In this document: positions 7,386-14,409 of the stretch, piece after piece
Layout of the letters: each line of letters opens with the position of its first letter
Numbering within the stretch: the first letter of the stretch is position 1
Origin: CALACW01 sp963627915
GTDB taxonomy: Bacteria; Bacillota; Clostridia; Oscillospirales; Acutalibacteraceae
DNA length: 20,583 nt
Assembly: GCA_963627915.1 (NCBI GenBank)
Contig: CAVGCY010000005.1
Span: 1-20,583, forward strand
Reading direction: 5' to 3'
Made by a program: the position numbers and the translations under genes
Notes under the pieces: model-generated
Database searches by the model: none
What the model was told of the DNA's origin: nothing
What the model saw: only the letters and a program-made list of their open reading frames with translations

Positions 7386-8501
7386 TTATTTAAAATACAT
7401 ATACAGCTGACATTTTATCATGCCGTTATATAATTTACGGCGTTTATCCGCCTTTCTGCCGAAACAGTTTTCAAAATCCTCGTCCGCTGTTATGACGCTG
7501 TAGCTCCAGCCTCTCTGCGGAGTCAGAACCTTGCCCATATCCGAGTAAAGGCGTTCGGCTTCTTTTAAATCCATAAGCCGCTCTCCGTACGGAGGATTTA
7601 TAATAACCGTTCCCTTTTCCGTCTTTCGTTCAAAATCGCGTATATCGCGTTTTTCAAATGTAATAAGCTTTTCAACTCCGGCGCGCTTCGCGTTCATTTC
7701 CGCTTTTTCAAGCGCGGTGACGTCGATATCCGAGCCGTATGCATGAAACGCAATGTCCTGTTTTTCAAGGCTTCTTGCTTCTTCGCGTTCATTTCTCCAT
7801 ATTTCGGGCGGAATCTGATTCCATTGCTCGGCGGTAAAATGTCTGTTTACTCCGGGGGATATGTTTTTAGCCGCCATTGCGCCTTCTATGAGTATTGTTC
7901 CCGAACCGCACATGGGGTCGTAAAGCGTGTGATAGTCTCTTAAATGTGAAAACGAGCACATTGCCGCGGCAAGCGTTTCCTTTATGGGAGCTTCGTTTGC
8001 GGCGGGTCTGTAGCCTCTCTTGTGAAGCCCTGCGCCCGATGTGTCTATCAGCAGGGATACCTTATTCTTCATAATTGAAAATTGTATTTGATACAGTGCT
8101 CCGGATTCGGGAAACCACTCAATGCGGTATGTCTGCTTAAGTCGTTCAACCATTGCCTTTTTGATTATTTTCTGACAGTCGCTTACGCTGAACAGGTCGG
8201 AATTAAGCGAATATCCCTTGACGGGAAATCGATCCGTTTTACCTATCCATTTTTCCCACGGCATGGATTTTGTACCCTGAAACAGCTCCTCGAAGCTGTG
8301 CGCCTCGAACGTGCCGACAAAAACCTGTATACGTTCGCTGAAACGTGAGCGTATGTTAGCCCGGGCAAGTATGTGTTCGTCGCCGGAAAATAATACTCTT
8401 CCGTTTTCGCTTGTAACATCGAGCGCGCCCATATCTCGCAGTTCGTTTGCAATCGGCGCTTCAAGTCCCAACAGGCAGGGGACGGCAAATTTTATATTCA
8501 A
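7386..8501 (-). CDS. THUMP-domain class I SAM-dependent rRNA guanine-N2 methyltransferase (RlmL/YpsC-like)
   Basis: Predicted cytoplasmic RNA methyltransferase of 371 residues. An N-terminal ferredoxin-like/THUMP region (about 1-160, beginning FAVPCLLGLEAPIANEL) is followed by the conserved link SGAGLHKRGYRP, the SAM-binding motif DPMCGSGTILIEGA (about 196-209) and the catalytic motif NPPYGERL (about 301-308). That arrangement matches the family containing E. coli RlmL (N-terminal half) and B. subtilis YpsC, which modify the N2 of guanine in 23S rRNA; the exact position is not deducible. The start is a TTG codon (8501-8499) with AAGGAG 7 nt upstream, since no ATG is suitable. It lies 18 bp downstream of the phosphodiesterase gene, so the two probably form one minus-strand transcript ending at the bidirectional terminator. 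Confidence 0.88.
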   Translation of the reverse strand: MNIKFAVPCLLGLEAPIANELRDMGALDVTSENGRVLFSGDEHILARANIRSRFSERIQVFVGTFEAHSFEELFQGTKSMPWEKWIGKTDRFPVKGYSLNSDLFSVSDCQKIIKKAMVERLKQTYRIEWFPESGALYQIQFSIMKNKVSLLIDTSGAGLHKRGYRPAANEAPIKETLAAAMCSFSHLRDYHTLYDPMCGSGTILIEGAMAAKNISPGVNRHFTAEQWNQIPPEIWRNEREEARSLEKQDIAFHAYGSDIDVTALEKAEMNAKRAGVEKLITFEKRDIRDFERKTEKGTVIINPPYGERLMDLKEAERLYSDMGKVLTPQRGWSYSVITADEDFENCFGRKADKRRKLYNGMIKCQLYMYFK

Positions 8502-8519
8502 AAGTATTCTCCTTAAAAA

Positions 8520-9281
8520 TCAAAGTACGGTATTTCTTAATATTGAATTGACTCTGTCGGGGCAGTCCGTTATAATGCCGTCGACTCCGCATTTTATCAT
8601 GTATTTAATCATTCTCTCGGAATCAATTGTCCAGACGTTTACCTTGAATCCCGCGTCGTGCGCTCTCTTTACATATTCCTTTGTAACATAGCAGTACATG
8701 GGGTGAAGCGCATAACATCCGATTTTTTCGGCGAAATCAAACGGTCTGAACCACATTTTGAGCATGTCCTTTGAATTAGGACTGTATAAATACGCCGTAC
8801 GGCAGTCAGGGTCAATTTCCTTAGCCTTTACAAGAAGCCTGTAATCAAAGCTCGAAATAATCAACCGGCTTGAAAGGTGATGATTTTTAACGGCCTCGAT
8901 TGTTTTTTCGACAATATCCTGTTCTCCGTTTTTCGGAGCTTTCAATTCTATGTTCAGAATTTTAACGTCGCCTTTTTCCGCCGCGTCGAGAAATTCTCCG
9001 AGCGTAGGAATCTTCGTACCCGAAAAACGCGGTGAAAAGTATGAGCCGAAGTCGAGTTTTCTTATATCCTCAAATTCGTACGACGAAATATTTCCCATTC
9101 CGTTTGACGTATCGTTTACGGTGTAGTTGTGACAGATGACCGGAACTCCGTCTTTTGTAAGGTGGATATCCGTCTCGAATCCGTCAACGCCGAGTTCGAT
9201 TGCACGCTCAAATGCCGGAATCGTATTCTGCGGGGCGTATTTGTTTGCTCCTCTGTGCGCTATAACTTTAATATCGGACAT
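8520..9281 (-). CDS. Glycerophosphodiester phosphodiesterase
   Basis: Predicted soluble enzyme that hydrolyses glycerophosphodiesters (deacylated phospholipids) to glycerol 3-phosphate and an alcohol. It is a 253-residue GDPD TIM barrel. The active-site set is complete: His9-Arg10 in AHRG, Glu36 and Asp38 in GFETDIHL, His51 in VICHN, the metal-binding NIELK near residue 126, and KVNVWTID near the C-terminus. I chose the ATG at 9281, preceded by GGAGGG at a good distance; a longer frame to 9335 has no ribosome binding site. No signal peptide or membrane segment is seen. It is the first gene of a two-gene minus-strand operon with the rRNA methyltransferase, an association with no obvious functional logic. 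It is divergent from the phosphoribosyltransferase gene. Confidence 0.92.
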   Translation of the reverse strand: MSDIKVIAHRGANKYAPQNTIPAFERAIELGVDGFETDIHLTKDGVPVICHNYTVNDTSNGMGNISSYEFEDIRKLDFGSYFSPRFSGTKIPTLGEFLDAAEKGDVKILNIELKAPKNGEQDIVEKTIEAVKNHHLSSRLIISSFDYRLLVKAKEIDPDCRTAYLYSPNSKDMLKMWFRPFDFAEKIGCYALHPMYCYVTKEYVKRAHDAGFKVNVWTIDSERMIKYMIKCGVDGIITDCPDRVNSILRNTVL

Positions 9282-9301
9282 TTTAATCCCTCCAAATTGA
9301 T

Positions 9302-9330
9302 ATAATATCATATTATCATGCTTTTTTAAA
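9302..9330 (-). promoter_or_regulatory. Candidate promoter for the phosphodiesterase operon
   Basis: Read on the minus strand: TTTAAA (9330-9325), a 17-bp spacer and TATTAT (9307-9302), about 20 bp before the start codon. The -35 is poor and the region is AT-rich, so it is tentative. Confidence 0.35.
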
Positions 9331-9359
9331 CACATTTTTACATTTTCTTTTGAATTGAT

Positions 9360-9387
9360 TTGACTTTTTTTTCAGCGGTGGTATAAT
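9360..9387 (+). promoter_or_regulatory. Sigma-A promoter with extended -10 for the phosphoribosyltransferase
   Basis: TTGACT (9360-9365), a 16-bp spacer and TATAAT (9382-9387) preceded by TGG, an extended -10. The start codon is 33 bp downstream with a GGAGGG site. Confidence 0.8.
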
Positions 9388-9420
9388 TAACAGGTAATCA
9401 GTTTTTCGGAGGGTATAAAC

Positions 9421-9975
9421 ATGGAATATAAAATGAAGATTGCGGGTCTTGACAGAAGCCTGCCTCTTTGTAAACTTAAGGACGACCTTTATATAGGCGC
9501 GTTTGTAATTTTCGGTGACGCGGAGCTTACCGTTGCGTGCGCCGAGGAGCTTTTAAAGCATGCGCCCGAGTATGATTATCTTCTAACGGCGGAGGCTAAG
9601 GGTATTCCGCTCATTCATGAAATGGCGCGTCAGCACGGGGATAAAAAATACTTCGTTGCGAGAAAAAAACCTAAGCTTTACATGACCGGAGTTTATGAGG
9701 TAGACGTAACCTCGATAACCACGGATTTTGCGCAGAAATTATATCTTGACATTGCCGACGCCAGGCTTATGAGAGGCAAGAGAATACTTATTGTTGACGA
9801 TGTTATATCTACGGGAAATTCTCTTCGCGCACTTGAAAAGCTTGTTGACGATACGGGAGCTCAGGTTTGCGGACGTCTTGCCATCCTTGCCGAGGGGGAC
9901 GCCCAGAAGAGGGATAATCTTGTATATCTTGAAAAATTACCGTTGTTTAATGCAAAGGGCGAAATCATCGGATAA
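9421..9975 (+). CDS. Adenine-phosphoribosyltransferase-like type I PRTase
   Basis: A type I phosphoribosyltransferase of 184 residues, cytoplasmic, expected to transfer ribose 5-phosphate from PRPP to a nucleobase. The PRPP-binding signature ILIVDDVISTGNSL is at about residues 122-135. Upstream, LLTAEAKGIPLIHEMA (about 55-70) and the flexible-loop region RKKPKLYMTG (about 81-90) follow the adenine/xanthine PRTase layout. It is not a standard Apt: the loop differs and the C-terminal part (LVYLEKLPLF) resembles other Apt-related salvage enzymes, so I give no gene symbol. The ATG is preceded by GGAGGG, with a strong promoter at 9360-9387. The gene is followed by an AT-rich hairpin and the small-peptide gene. 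It could instead be a regulator-type PRTase, as in PurR-like proteins, but no HTH is present. Confidence 0.8.
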   Translation: MEYKMKIAGLDRSLPLCKLKDDLYIGAFVIFGDAELTVACAEELLKHAPEYDYLLTAEAKGIPLIHEMARQHGDKKYFVARKKPKLYMTGVYEVDVTSITTDFAQKLYLDIADARLMRGKRILIVDDVISTGNSLRALEKLVDDTGAQVCGRLAILAEGDAQKRDNLVYLEKLPLFNAKGEIIG

Positions 9976-9985
9976 AATATTGCGT

Positions 9986-10023
9986 CAATATTATATAAAA
10001 ATGAATTTTTTATATAAGTATTG
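9986..10023. repeat. AT-rich 16-bp hairpin overlapping the small-ORF promoter
   Basis: CAATATTATATAAAAA (9986-10001) pairs with the segment 10007-10023, with one bulged G at 10018 and a 5-nt loop TGAAT. The right arm overlaps the -35 element of the next promoter. It may be a weak terminator for the phosphoribosyltransferase gene, with Ts inside the stem, or an operator-like site. Confidence 0.6.
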
Positions 10024-10049
10024 ATTGGAAGTAATTTTTATTGTAAAAT
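10021..10049 (+). promoter_or_regulatory. Sigma-A promoter for the 45-codon ORF
   Basis: TTGATT (10021-10026), a 17-bp spacer and TAAAAT (10044-10049). The predicted transcript start near 10056 is about 25 nt before the start codon, with the ribosome binding site between them. Confidence 0.7.
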
Positions 10050-10080
10050 ATAAACATACACATTGAAAGGAGTTGGAATT

Positions 10081-10218
10081 ATGGCAGATGTAATCGAGAT
10101 CTTCTGCTGGCTTCTCAGCCTTCTTAAGCAAATACTCGGTTGTTTCATCGACGCAGGCTTCATTGATGATGTTACCGGTAAAATTAAGGAGTTTTCTTCT
10201 TCCAAGTTCAGCAAATGA
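10081..10218 (+). CDS. Small amphipathic peptide, 45 residues, unknown function
   Basis: I do not recognise this protein. The ATG is preceded by GAAAGGAG at ideal spacing and by a near-consensus promoter, so translation is credible despite the short length. Residues 1-27 (starting MADVIEIFCWLL, ending around DAGF) form one very hydrophobic helix. On a helical wheel its only polar residues, Asp3, Glu6, Ser13, Lys16, Gln17 and Asp24, fall on one 140-degree face, with Ala2, Cys9, Gly20 and Cys21 at the edges. A short hydrophilic, Ser/Lys-rich tail (VTGKIKEFSSSKFSK) follows. There is no signal-peptide cleavage site. This looks like a membrane-surface-seeking peptide, comparable in kind to phenol-soluble-modulin-like, toxin-like or SpoVM-like small proteins, with no demonstrated homology. 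It lies between the phosphoribosyltransferase and HAD phosphatase genes and may share a transcript with the latter. Confidence 0.7.
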   Translation: MADVIEIFCWLLSLLKQILGCFIDAGFIDDVTGKIKEFSSSKFSK

Positions 10219-10224
10219 TTTAAA

Positions 10225-10288
10225 ACGGCACATACCGCGGCGATCTCTGAGGTGCTTTGCTATGGCAGAGTATCAAGGGGGTTGCCGT
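10225..10288 (+). other. Potential structured leader between the small ORF and the HAD phosphatase
   Basis: The outer arms ACGGCA (10225-10230) and TGCCGT (10283-10288) enclose an inner pair CTCTG (10245-10249) and CAGAG (10266-10270). No T-run follows. Two very short frames with ribosome-binding-like sequences lie here: GAGGTG before ATG 10262 (12 codons) and AAGGGGG before ATG 10290 (19 codons, overlapping the HAD start out of frame). It may act as a translational-coupling leader; function is inferred only. Confidence 0.35.
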
Positions 10289-10314
10289 GATGTTTTGTAA
10301 AGGGAAAAATAAAG

Positions 10315-11109
10315 ATGAATTTATCCGAAAAAAAATTATTTCTTTTTGATATAGACGGCACGCTTTCCGTCGGCAGTACTCTTTTTGACGGGAGTATGGA
10401 TTTGCTTGATTATATTGATTCGATAGGCGGACGCGCGTATTATATTACAAACAATTCAACAAATTCAACCGACAGTTACATTGAAAAATTCGCAAAATGG
10501 AATATAAAAACGACTGCGAACCTGTTCGTAACGGCGGGATATGTTTCAATGCTTTATTTAAAGGAGCATTTTGCGGATGAAAAGGTATTTGTACTCGGTA
10601 CGAAATCGTACGTTAATGAGCTTAAGAAGAACGGTCTTAATATAACGGAAACTCCGGATGACGACGTTAAATGCGTTCTTGTTGCTTTCGATAATGAGCT
10701 TACATACAAAAAGACGGAATATGCGTGCGAGCTTCTTTCTTTAAACGATATTCCTTATCTTGCGACGAATCCCGATTTGTGCTGCCCCGCGCCGTTTGGT
10801 TTTGTACCCGACTGCGGTTCGATTTGTTCAATGATAGACAATTCCGTCGGCAGAGCGCCGACGTACTTGGGCAAGCCGAATAAAATACTTGTCGACATGT
10901 GTTTGGCCGATTCCGGATTTTCAAGGGAACAGACTCTTGTTGTCGGCGACAGGCTTTATACCGATATTGCGTGCGGTATAAACGGAGGATGCGATACGTG
11001 CGCCGTTTTGACGGGGGAGACGTCGAGAGAGGAAATAGCCTCTTCGCAGTATAAGCCGACATATACGTTTGAAAATGTCAGAGAGCTTTTGAACGCATGC
11101 AGAAAATAA
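10315..11109 (+). CDS. HAD-IIA family phosphatase (NagD/p-nitrophenylphosphatase-like)
   Basis: A cytoplasmic HAD hydrolase of subclass IIA, 264 residues, the normal length for the family. HAD motif I is FDIDGTL, with nucleophile Asp12 and acid/base Asp14. Motif II is in TNNST near residue 45, the motif III Lys lies in YLGKPN near residue 186, and motif IV is VVGDRLYTDIACG near 209-221. The alpha/beta cap between residues about 80 and 185 contains the aromatic/Cys segment NPDLCCPAP typical of NagD. Such enzymes dephosphorylate small phosphometabolites such as UMP, glycolate phosphates or sugar phosphates; the in vivo substrate is not predictable. The ribosome binding site AAAGGGA is 7 nt before the ATG. 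It probably shares the transcript of the upstream small ORF, since no separate promoter is evident. Confidence 0.9.
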   Translation: MNLSEKKLFLFDIDGTLSVGSTLFDGSMDLLDYIDSIGGRAYYITNNSTNSTDSYIEKFAKWNIKTTANLFVTAGYVSMLYLKEHFADEKVFVLGTKSYVNELKKNGLNITETPDDDVKCVLVAFDNELTYKKTEYACELLSLNDIPYLATNPDLCCPAPFGFVPDCGSICSMIDNSVGRAPTYLGKPNKILVDMCLADSGFSREQTLVVGDRLYTDIACGINGGCDTCAVLTGETSREEIASSQYKPTYTFENVRELLNACRK

Positions 11110-11149
11110 AAAAACGATTTTTATAATTAAATATTCCTGTTTACAATAT

Positions 11150-11178
11150 AACCCCGGCTTCATACGGAAACCGGGGTT
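11150..11178. terminator. Hairpin between convergent HAD phosphatase and groEL, probable bidirectional terminator
   Basis: AACCCCGG (11150-11157) and CCGGGGTT (11171-11178) form a perfect 8-bp stem with a 13-nt loop. The T-runs are short on both strands. Its place 26 bp after the groEL stop and 41 bp after the HAD stop supports termination for both. Confidence 0.65.
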
Positions 11179-11203
11179 TGATTCGTTGTCGGTAATTTAT
11201 TGT

Positions 11204-12847
11204 TTAATACATTCCGCCGCCCTGAGCTGCAGCCATAGCCGCCGCCTGTGCCGCGTCAGCCTGAGGATCGGGCTTGTCGGCAACGAGAGATTCTGTTGTA
11301 AGAACCATAGCCGCAACGGACGCCGCATTCTGTAATGCCGAACGCGTTACCTTTGTCGGATCAAGTATTCCTGCCTGCGCCATGTCTGTGAACTCTTCGG
11401 TTGCAAAGTTGTATCCGTAGCCTTTCTTTCCGCTTCTTCTTACAGCGTCGATAATAACCGATCCCTCAAGACCTGCGTTTGCCGCAATCTGACGGATAGG
11501 CTCTTCGAGAGCTTTAAGAACAATCTTAACACCTGTCTTTTCGTCGGAATCCGAACACGAATCCGCAAGCTCCGAAAGCTCGTCAACCGCGTTAAGAAGC
11601 GCAACGCCGCCGCCTGCAACGTAACCTTCTTCAACAGCCGCCTTCGTAGCCGCAAGAGCGTCCTCGATACGGAGCTTCTTCTCCTTCATTTCAGTTTCGG
11701 TAGCCGCGCCGACTCTGATAACGGCAACTCCGCCTGCAAGCTTCGCAAGTCTTTCCTGAAGCTTCTCTCTGTCAAAATCCGAGGTGGTGGTTTCTATCTG
11801 AGTTCTTATCTGAGCGACTCTTGCCTTGATAGCGTCGCTGTCGCCGGCACCGTCGACAATGATAGTGTTTTCCTTGGAAATTTTAACCTGCTTTGCTCTG
11901 CCGAGCATCTGAACCGTTGCGTCCTTAAGCTCAAGTCCAAGCTCTGAGGTGATAACTTCGCCGCCCGTAAGCGTTGCGATATCGCGGAGCATCTCTTTTC
12001 TTCTGTCGCCGAAGCCGGGAGCTTTTACGCCGATGCATGTGAATGTACCTCTTAATTTGTTAAGAAGGATGGTTGAAAGGGCTTCGCCCTCGATGTCCTC
12101 TGCGATTATGACAAGCTTGTGACCTGCTTTGAGTATGGATTCAAGCAGAGGAAGAATCTCCTGAATATTTGAAATCTTTTTATCGGTAATAAGAATGTAT
12201 GCGTCGTCGATAACGGCTTCCATTTTGTCGGTATCCGTTACCATGTAGGGCGAGATATAGCCTCTGTCGAACTGCATGCCTTCGACGACGTCGGAGTAGG
12301 TTTCGCTGGTTTTTGAATCCTCAACGGTGATAACGCCGTCGGACGTAACCTTTTCCATAGCCTCCGCAATAAGCGCGCCTATCTGTTCGTCGGCGGCGGA
12401 AATTGCCGCGATTCTTGCAATGTCGCTTGTTGAGGAAACGGGCTTTGAATCTGCCTTTACAGCTTCGACAGCCTTGTCAACGGCTTTCTGAATGCCTTTC
12501 TTGACAACCATCGGGTTTGCGCCTGCCGCAACATTCTTCATTCCCTCTCTTACGAGAGCCTGAGCGAGAAGGGTAGCGGTCGTAGTGCCGTCGCCCGCAA
12601 CGTCGTTTGTCTTAACGGAAACCTCCTTGACAAGCTGAGCGCCCATATTTTCAAACGGGTCGTCGAGTTCAATTTCCTTTGCGATTGTAACGCCGTCGTT
12701 TGTGATTAAAGGAGAGCCGTATTTTTTATCGAGAACTACGTTTCTGCCCTTGGGTCCCAATGTGATTTTTACCGTATTGCTTAATTTGTCAATACCTGCC
12801 TGTAAAGCTTTTCTGGCTTCTTCGCCGTATATAATCTGCTTTGCCAT
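11204..12847 (-). CDS. groEL: 60-kDa chaperonin GroEL
   Basis: The ATP-dependent Hsp60 chaperonin, which forms double heptameric rings and folds proteins together with GroES in the cytoplasm. The 547 residues match the usual length. Visible landmarks are the N-terminal segment MAKQIIYGEEARKAL, the nucleotide-binding LGPKGRNVVLDK (about 31-42), VAGDGTTTATLLAQ (about 84-97), the apical-domain stretch around EDIEGEALSTILLNKLRG (about 251-268), and RIEDALAATKAAVEEG (about 394-409) with GGGVALL. The C-terminal tail ends AAAQGGGMY, a short Gly-Met tail with a terminal Tyr instead of extended GGM repeats. GGAGG precedes the ATG. It lies 18 bp after groES and is controlled with it by the CIRCE/HrcA site at 13199-13225. 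Confidence 0.98.
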   Translation of the reverse strand: MAKQIIYGEEARKALQAGIDKLSNTVKITLGPKGRNVVLDKKYGSPLITNDGVTIAKEIELDDPFENMGAQLVKEVSVKTNDVAGDGTTTATLLAQALVREGMKNVAAGANPMVVKKGIQKAVDKAVEAVKADSKPVSSTSDIARIAAISAADEQIGALIAEAMEKVTSDGVITVEDSKTSETYSDVVEGMQFDRGYISPYMVTDTDKMEAVIDDAYILITDKKISNIQEILPLLESILKAGHKLVIIAEDIEGEALSTILLNKLRGTFTCIGVKAPGFGDRRKEMLRDIATLTGGEVITSELGLELKDATVQMLGRAKQVKISKENTIIVDGAGDSDAIKARVAQIRTQIETTTSDFDREKLQERLAKLAGGVAVIRVGAATETEMKEKKLRIEDALAATKAAVEEGYVAGGGVALLNAVDELSELADSCSDSDEKTGVKIVLKALEEPIRQIAANAGLEGSVIIDAVRRSGKKGYGYNFATEEFTDMAQAGILDPTKVTRSALQNAASVAAMVLTTESLVADKPDPQADAAQAAAMAAAQGGGMY

Positions 12848-12865
12848 AATAAAACGCCTCCTGAA

Positions 12866-13150
12866 TTATTCTACTACTGCGAGAATGTCGCTTTGACGGA
12901 CAATTGTATATTTGTCCTGTCCCAATTTAACTTCCGTTCCGGCATACTTATTAAGTATAACCTTATCGCCTACGGAAACCTCCATTTTTACTTCCTTACC
13001 GTCGACTGTTCCGCCGGGGCCTACGGCTGTAATTTGAGCAACCTGGGGTTTCTCCTGTGCGGCCGACGCTAAAAGGATGCCTCCCTGTGAAGTTTCCTCT
13101 GCTTCGAGGAACTGAAGAACGACTTTGTCGCCTAAAGGTTTAAGTTTCAT
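12866..13150 (-). CDS. groES: 10-kDa co-chaperonin GroES
   Basis: The heptameric lid of the GroEL chamber, 94 residues, the standard length. The start MKLKPLGDKVVLQ, the mobile-loop region ETSQGGILLASAAQEKPQ (about 19-36), and the conserved GDKVILNKYAGTEVKL and DILAVV segments are all present. AGGAGG precedes the ATG. It is first in the groES-groEL operon, with a promoter at 13231-13258 and a CIRCE operator in the leader. Stress induction through HrcA repression is well established for this arrangement; hrcA itself is not in the window. Confidence 0.98.
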   Translation of the reverse strand: MKLKPLGDKVVLQFLEAEETSQGGILLASAAQEKPQVAQITAVGPGGTVDGKEVKMEVSVGDKVILNKYAGTEVKLGQDKYTIVRQSDILAVVE

Positions 13151-13198
13151 TTTATATTCCTCCTAATCGGGTAAATAATATAGAGTATTAAATACTGT

Positions 13199-13225
13199 TT
13201 AGCACTCGATTTATCTGAGTGCTAA
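13199..13225. promoter_or_regulatory. CIRCE operator (HrcA binding site)
   Basis: Exact TTAGCACTC (13199-13207), a 9-bp spacer, and GAGTGCTAA (13217-13225). It sits at the predicted transcription start of groES-groEL, so HrcA bound here would block the operon. Confidence 0.97.
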
Positions 13226-13230
13226 TACAT

Positions 13231-13258
13231 ATTGTAACCATTTTTTATGAAAAATCAA
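13231..13258 (-). promoter_or_regulatory. Sigma-A promoter of groES-groEL
   Basis: Minus strand: TTGATT (13258-13253), a 16-bp spacer and TACAAT (13236-13231), directly upstream of the CIRCE element. Confidence 0.75.
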
Positions 13259-13382
13259 GTACTTTTTGAAAATTAATAAAAAAAATCAGAAAAATGCGGT
13301 TTGTCATATACAAATATTAACTGAATATAAATTTTAGTTACATAAGTAAGATATTTTATAAAAATAATTTTAGAAAAATTAA

Positions 13383-13411
13383 TTGACAAATGTCTATAAA
13401 TGTGATATATT
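13383..13411 (+). promoter_or_regulatory. Sigma-A promoter of the TetR-family gene
   Basis: TTGACA (13383-13388), a 17-bp spacer and TATATT (13406-13411). A small dyad GACA-AA-TGTC (13385-13394) overlaps the -35 and could be an autoregulatory operator, which is inference. Confidence 0.8.
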
Positions 13412-13456
13412 ATCGTCATACACATTATATATTATTATGAAAGGACTGCGCCTATT

Positions 13457-14050
13457 ATGAAAAACAAGGAAGATTTACGTATCAGAAGGACTCATAAACT
13501 GCTGTGCGACGCTATGTTTTCTCTGCTTGAGAAGAAAAGCTTTGATGATATTTCCGTCGTGGAGATATGCGACAAGGCAATGGTTCACAGAGCGACGTTT
13601 TATAAGCACTTTGAGGACAAGTATCATTTCATGGAATATGTGATGAAGGAGAAGATCAGAGAGTTTTATGAAAATAATAATTCCCACGATCTTTATAATG
13701 AACCGAGGCTGTTTTTCAGAAATCTCGTTTCAAATGTAATCGATTTTATATATGCGAATAAAAAAATGCTTAAAATTTCCGTTTCACCTTCAAATAACGG
13801 CAGTTTTATCGATTCCGTACATAAAATCGTTTCCGAGGAAATTCTCGGGCTGTTAGAGGATTTTGAGAAGCACGGAGTGGAGCTTAAGGTGCCTGCCGTT
13901 GTCGGAGCTCAGTATTTTGCGGGCGGAATACTTTCGCTGATTAAATGGTGGATTTTATCGGATTCCGATACGCCCAAGGAGCAGGTTATCAGCTATTTTG
14001 ATACTCTGATAGATGATTACGAGTATTTTATCGCCAAAAAATATAAATAA
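13457..14050 (+). CDS. TetR/AcrR-family transcriptional regulator
   Basis: A DNA-binding regulator of 197 residues, typical for TetR proteins. The N-terminal three-helix HTH spans about residues 8-55: RTHKLLCDAMFSLLEKKSF, then ISVVEICDKAMVHRATFYKHFEDKYHF, quoted as ISVVEICDKAMVHRA and TFYKHFEDKYHF, with the characteristic TFYKHF turn. The rest is an alpha-helical ligand-binding and dimerisation domain whose style (FIDSVHKIVSEEIL, then AQYFAGGILSLIKWWI) resembles the group often called TetR_C_8-like or DhaS-like. The ligand is unknown. GAAAGGA lies 11 nt before the ATG. It is divergent from groES and followed after 73 bp by a DUF378 membrane protein, its likeliest co-transcribed partner or target. 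Confidence 0.92.
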   Translation: MKNKEDLRIRRTHKLLCDAMFSLLEKKSFDDISVVEICDKAMVHRATFYKHFEDKYHFMEYVMKEKIREFYENNNSHDLYNEPRLFFRNLVSNVIDFIYANKKMLKISVSPSNNGSFIDSVHKIVSEEILGLLEDFEKHGVELKVPAVVGAQYFAGGILSLIKWWILSDSDTPKEQVISYFDTLIDDYEYFIAKKYK

Positions 14051-14123
14051 ATTTTTTTGATTGTAATATCAAAGCGATATCCGTCAATAATAACGTTGAG
14101 ACTTTTATAAGGAGTTGAAACGT

Positions 14124-14351
14124 ATGCTTGACAGGATATCGCTTATTTTAGTCGTTATCGGCGCGGTAAACTGGGGTTCGATAGGTCTTTTTCAGTTTGA
14201 TATAGTGGCGTGGATATTCGGCGGTCAGGACGCAATCGTCAGCAGAATAATATATACTGTCGTCGCGCTTGCGGGAATATGGTGTATCTCATTGCTTTTC
14301 AGAGAAAACGAGATGCTTAAATCCGCGTCGGACGCGCAGGGAAAAGAATAA
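14124..14351 (+). CDS. DUF378-family small membrane protein
   Basis: A 75-residue protein with two predicted transmembrane helices, about residues 5-27 and 38-60. The signature of DUF378 is visible: MLDRISLILVVIGAVNWGSI, then GLFQFDIVAWIFGG, then the second helix RIIYTVVALAGIWC. The molecular function of this family is not established. The ATG at 14124 lies 9 nt after AAGGAG; an in-frame TTG at 14115 abuts the ribosome binding site and is rejected. It is 73 bp downstream of the TetR regulator and followed by a strong terminator, so the two likely form one transcript. An envelope or stress role is inference from position only. Confidence 0.9.
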   Translation: MLDRISLILVVIGAVNWGSIGLFQFDIVAWIFGGQDAIVSRIIYTVVALAGIWCISLLFRENEMLKSASDAQGKE

Positions 14352-14375
14352 TTAAAAATTATTTTCAAATTAAAG

Positions 14376-14407
14376 ACGGAGCCTCGAAAACCGGGGCTCC
14401 GTTTTTT
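14376..14407. terminator. Rho-independent terminator between DUF378 and the secreted phosphoesterase
   Basis: ACGGAGCCTCG (14376-14386) pairs with CGGGGCTCCGT (14392-14402), loop AAAAC, followed by TTTTTT on the plus strand. On the minus strand the downstream sequence is moderately T-rich, so it may also end the convergent phosphoesterase operon. Confidence 0.88.
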
Positions 14408-14409
14408 AA

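Noticed and set aside
9282..9335. 18-residue N-terminal extension of the phosphodiesterase
   Set aside because: The GDPD fold begins at MSDIKVIAHRG, and the extension contains the ribosome binding site and candidate promoter elements.
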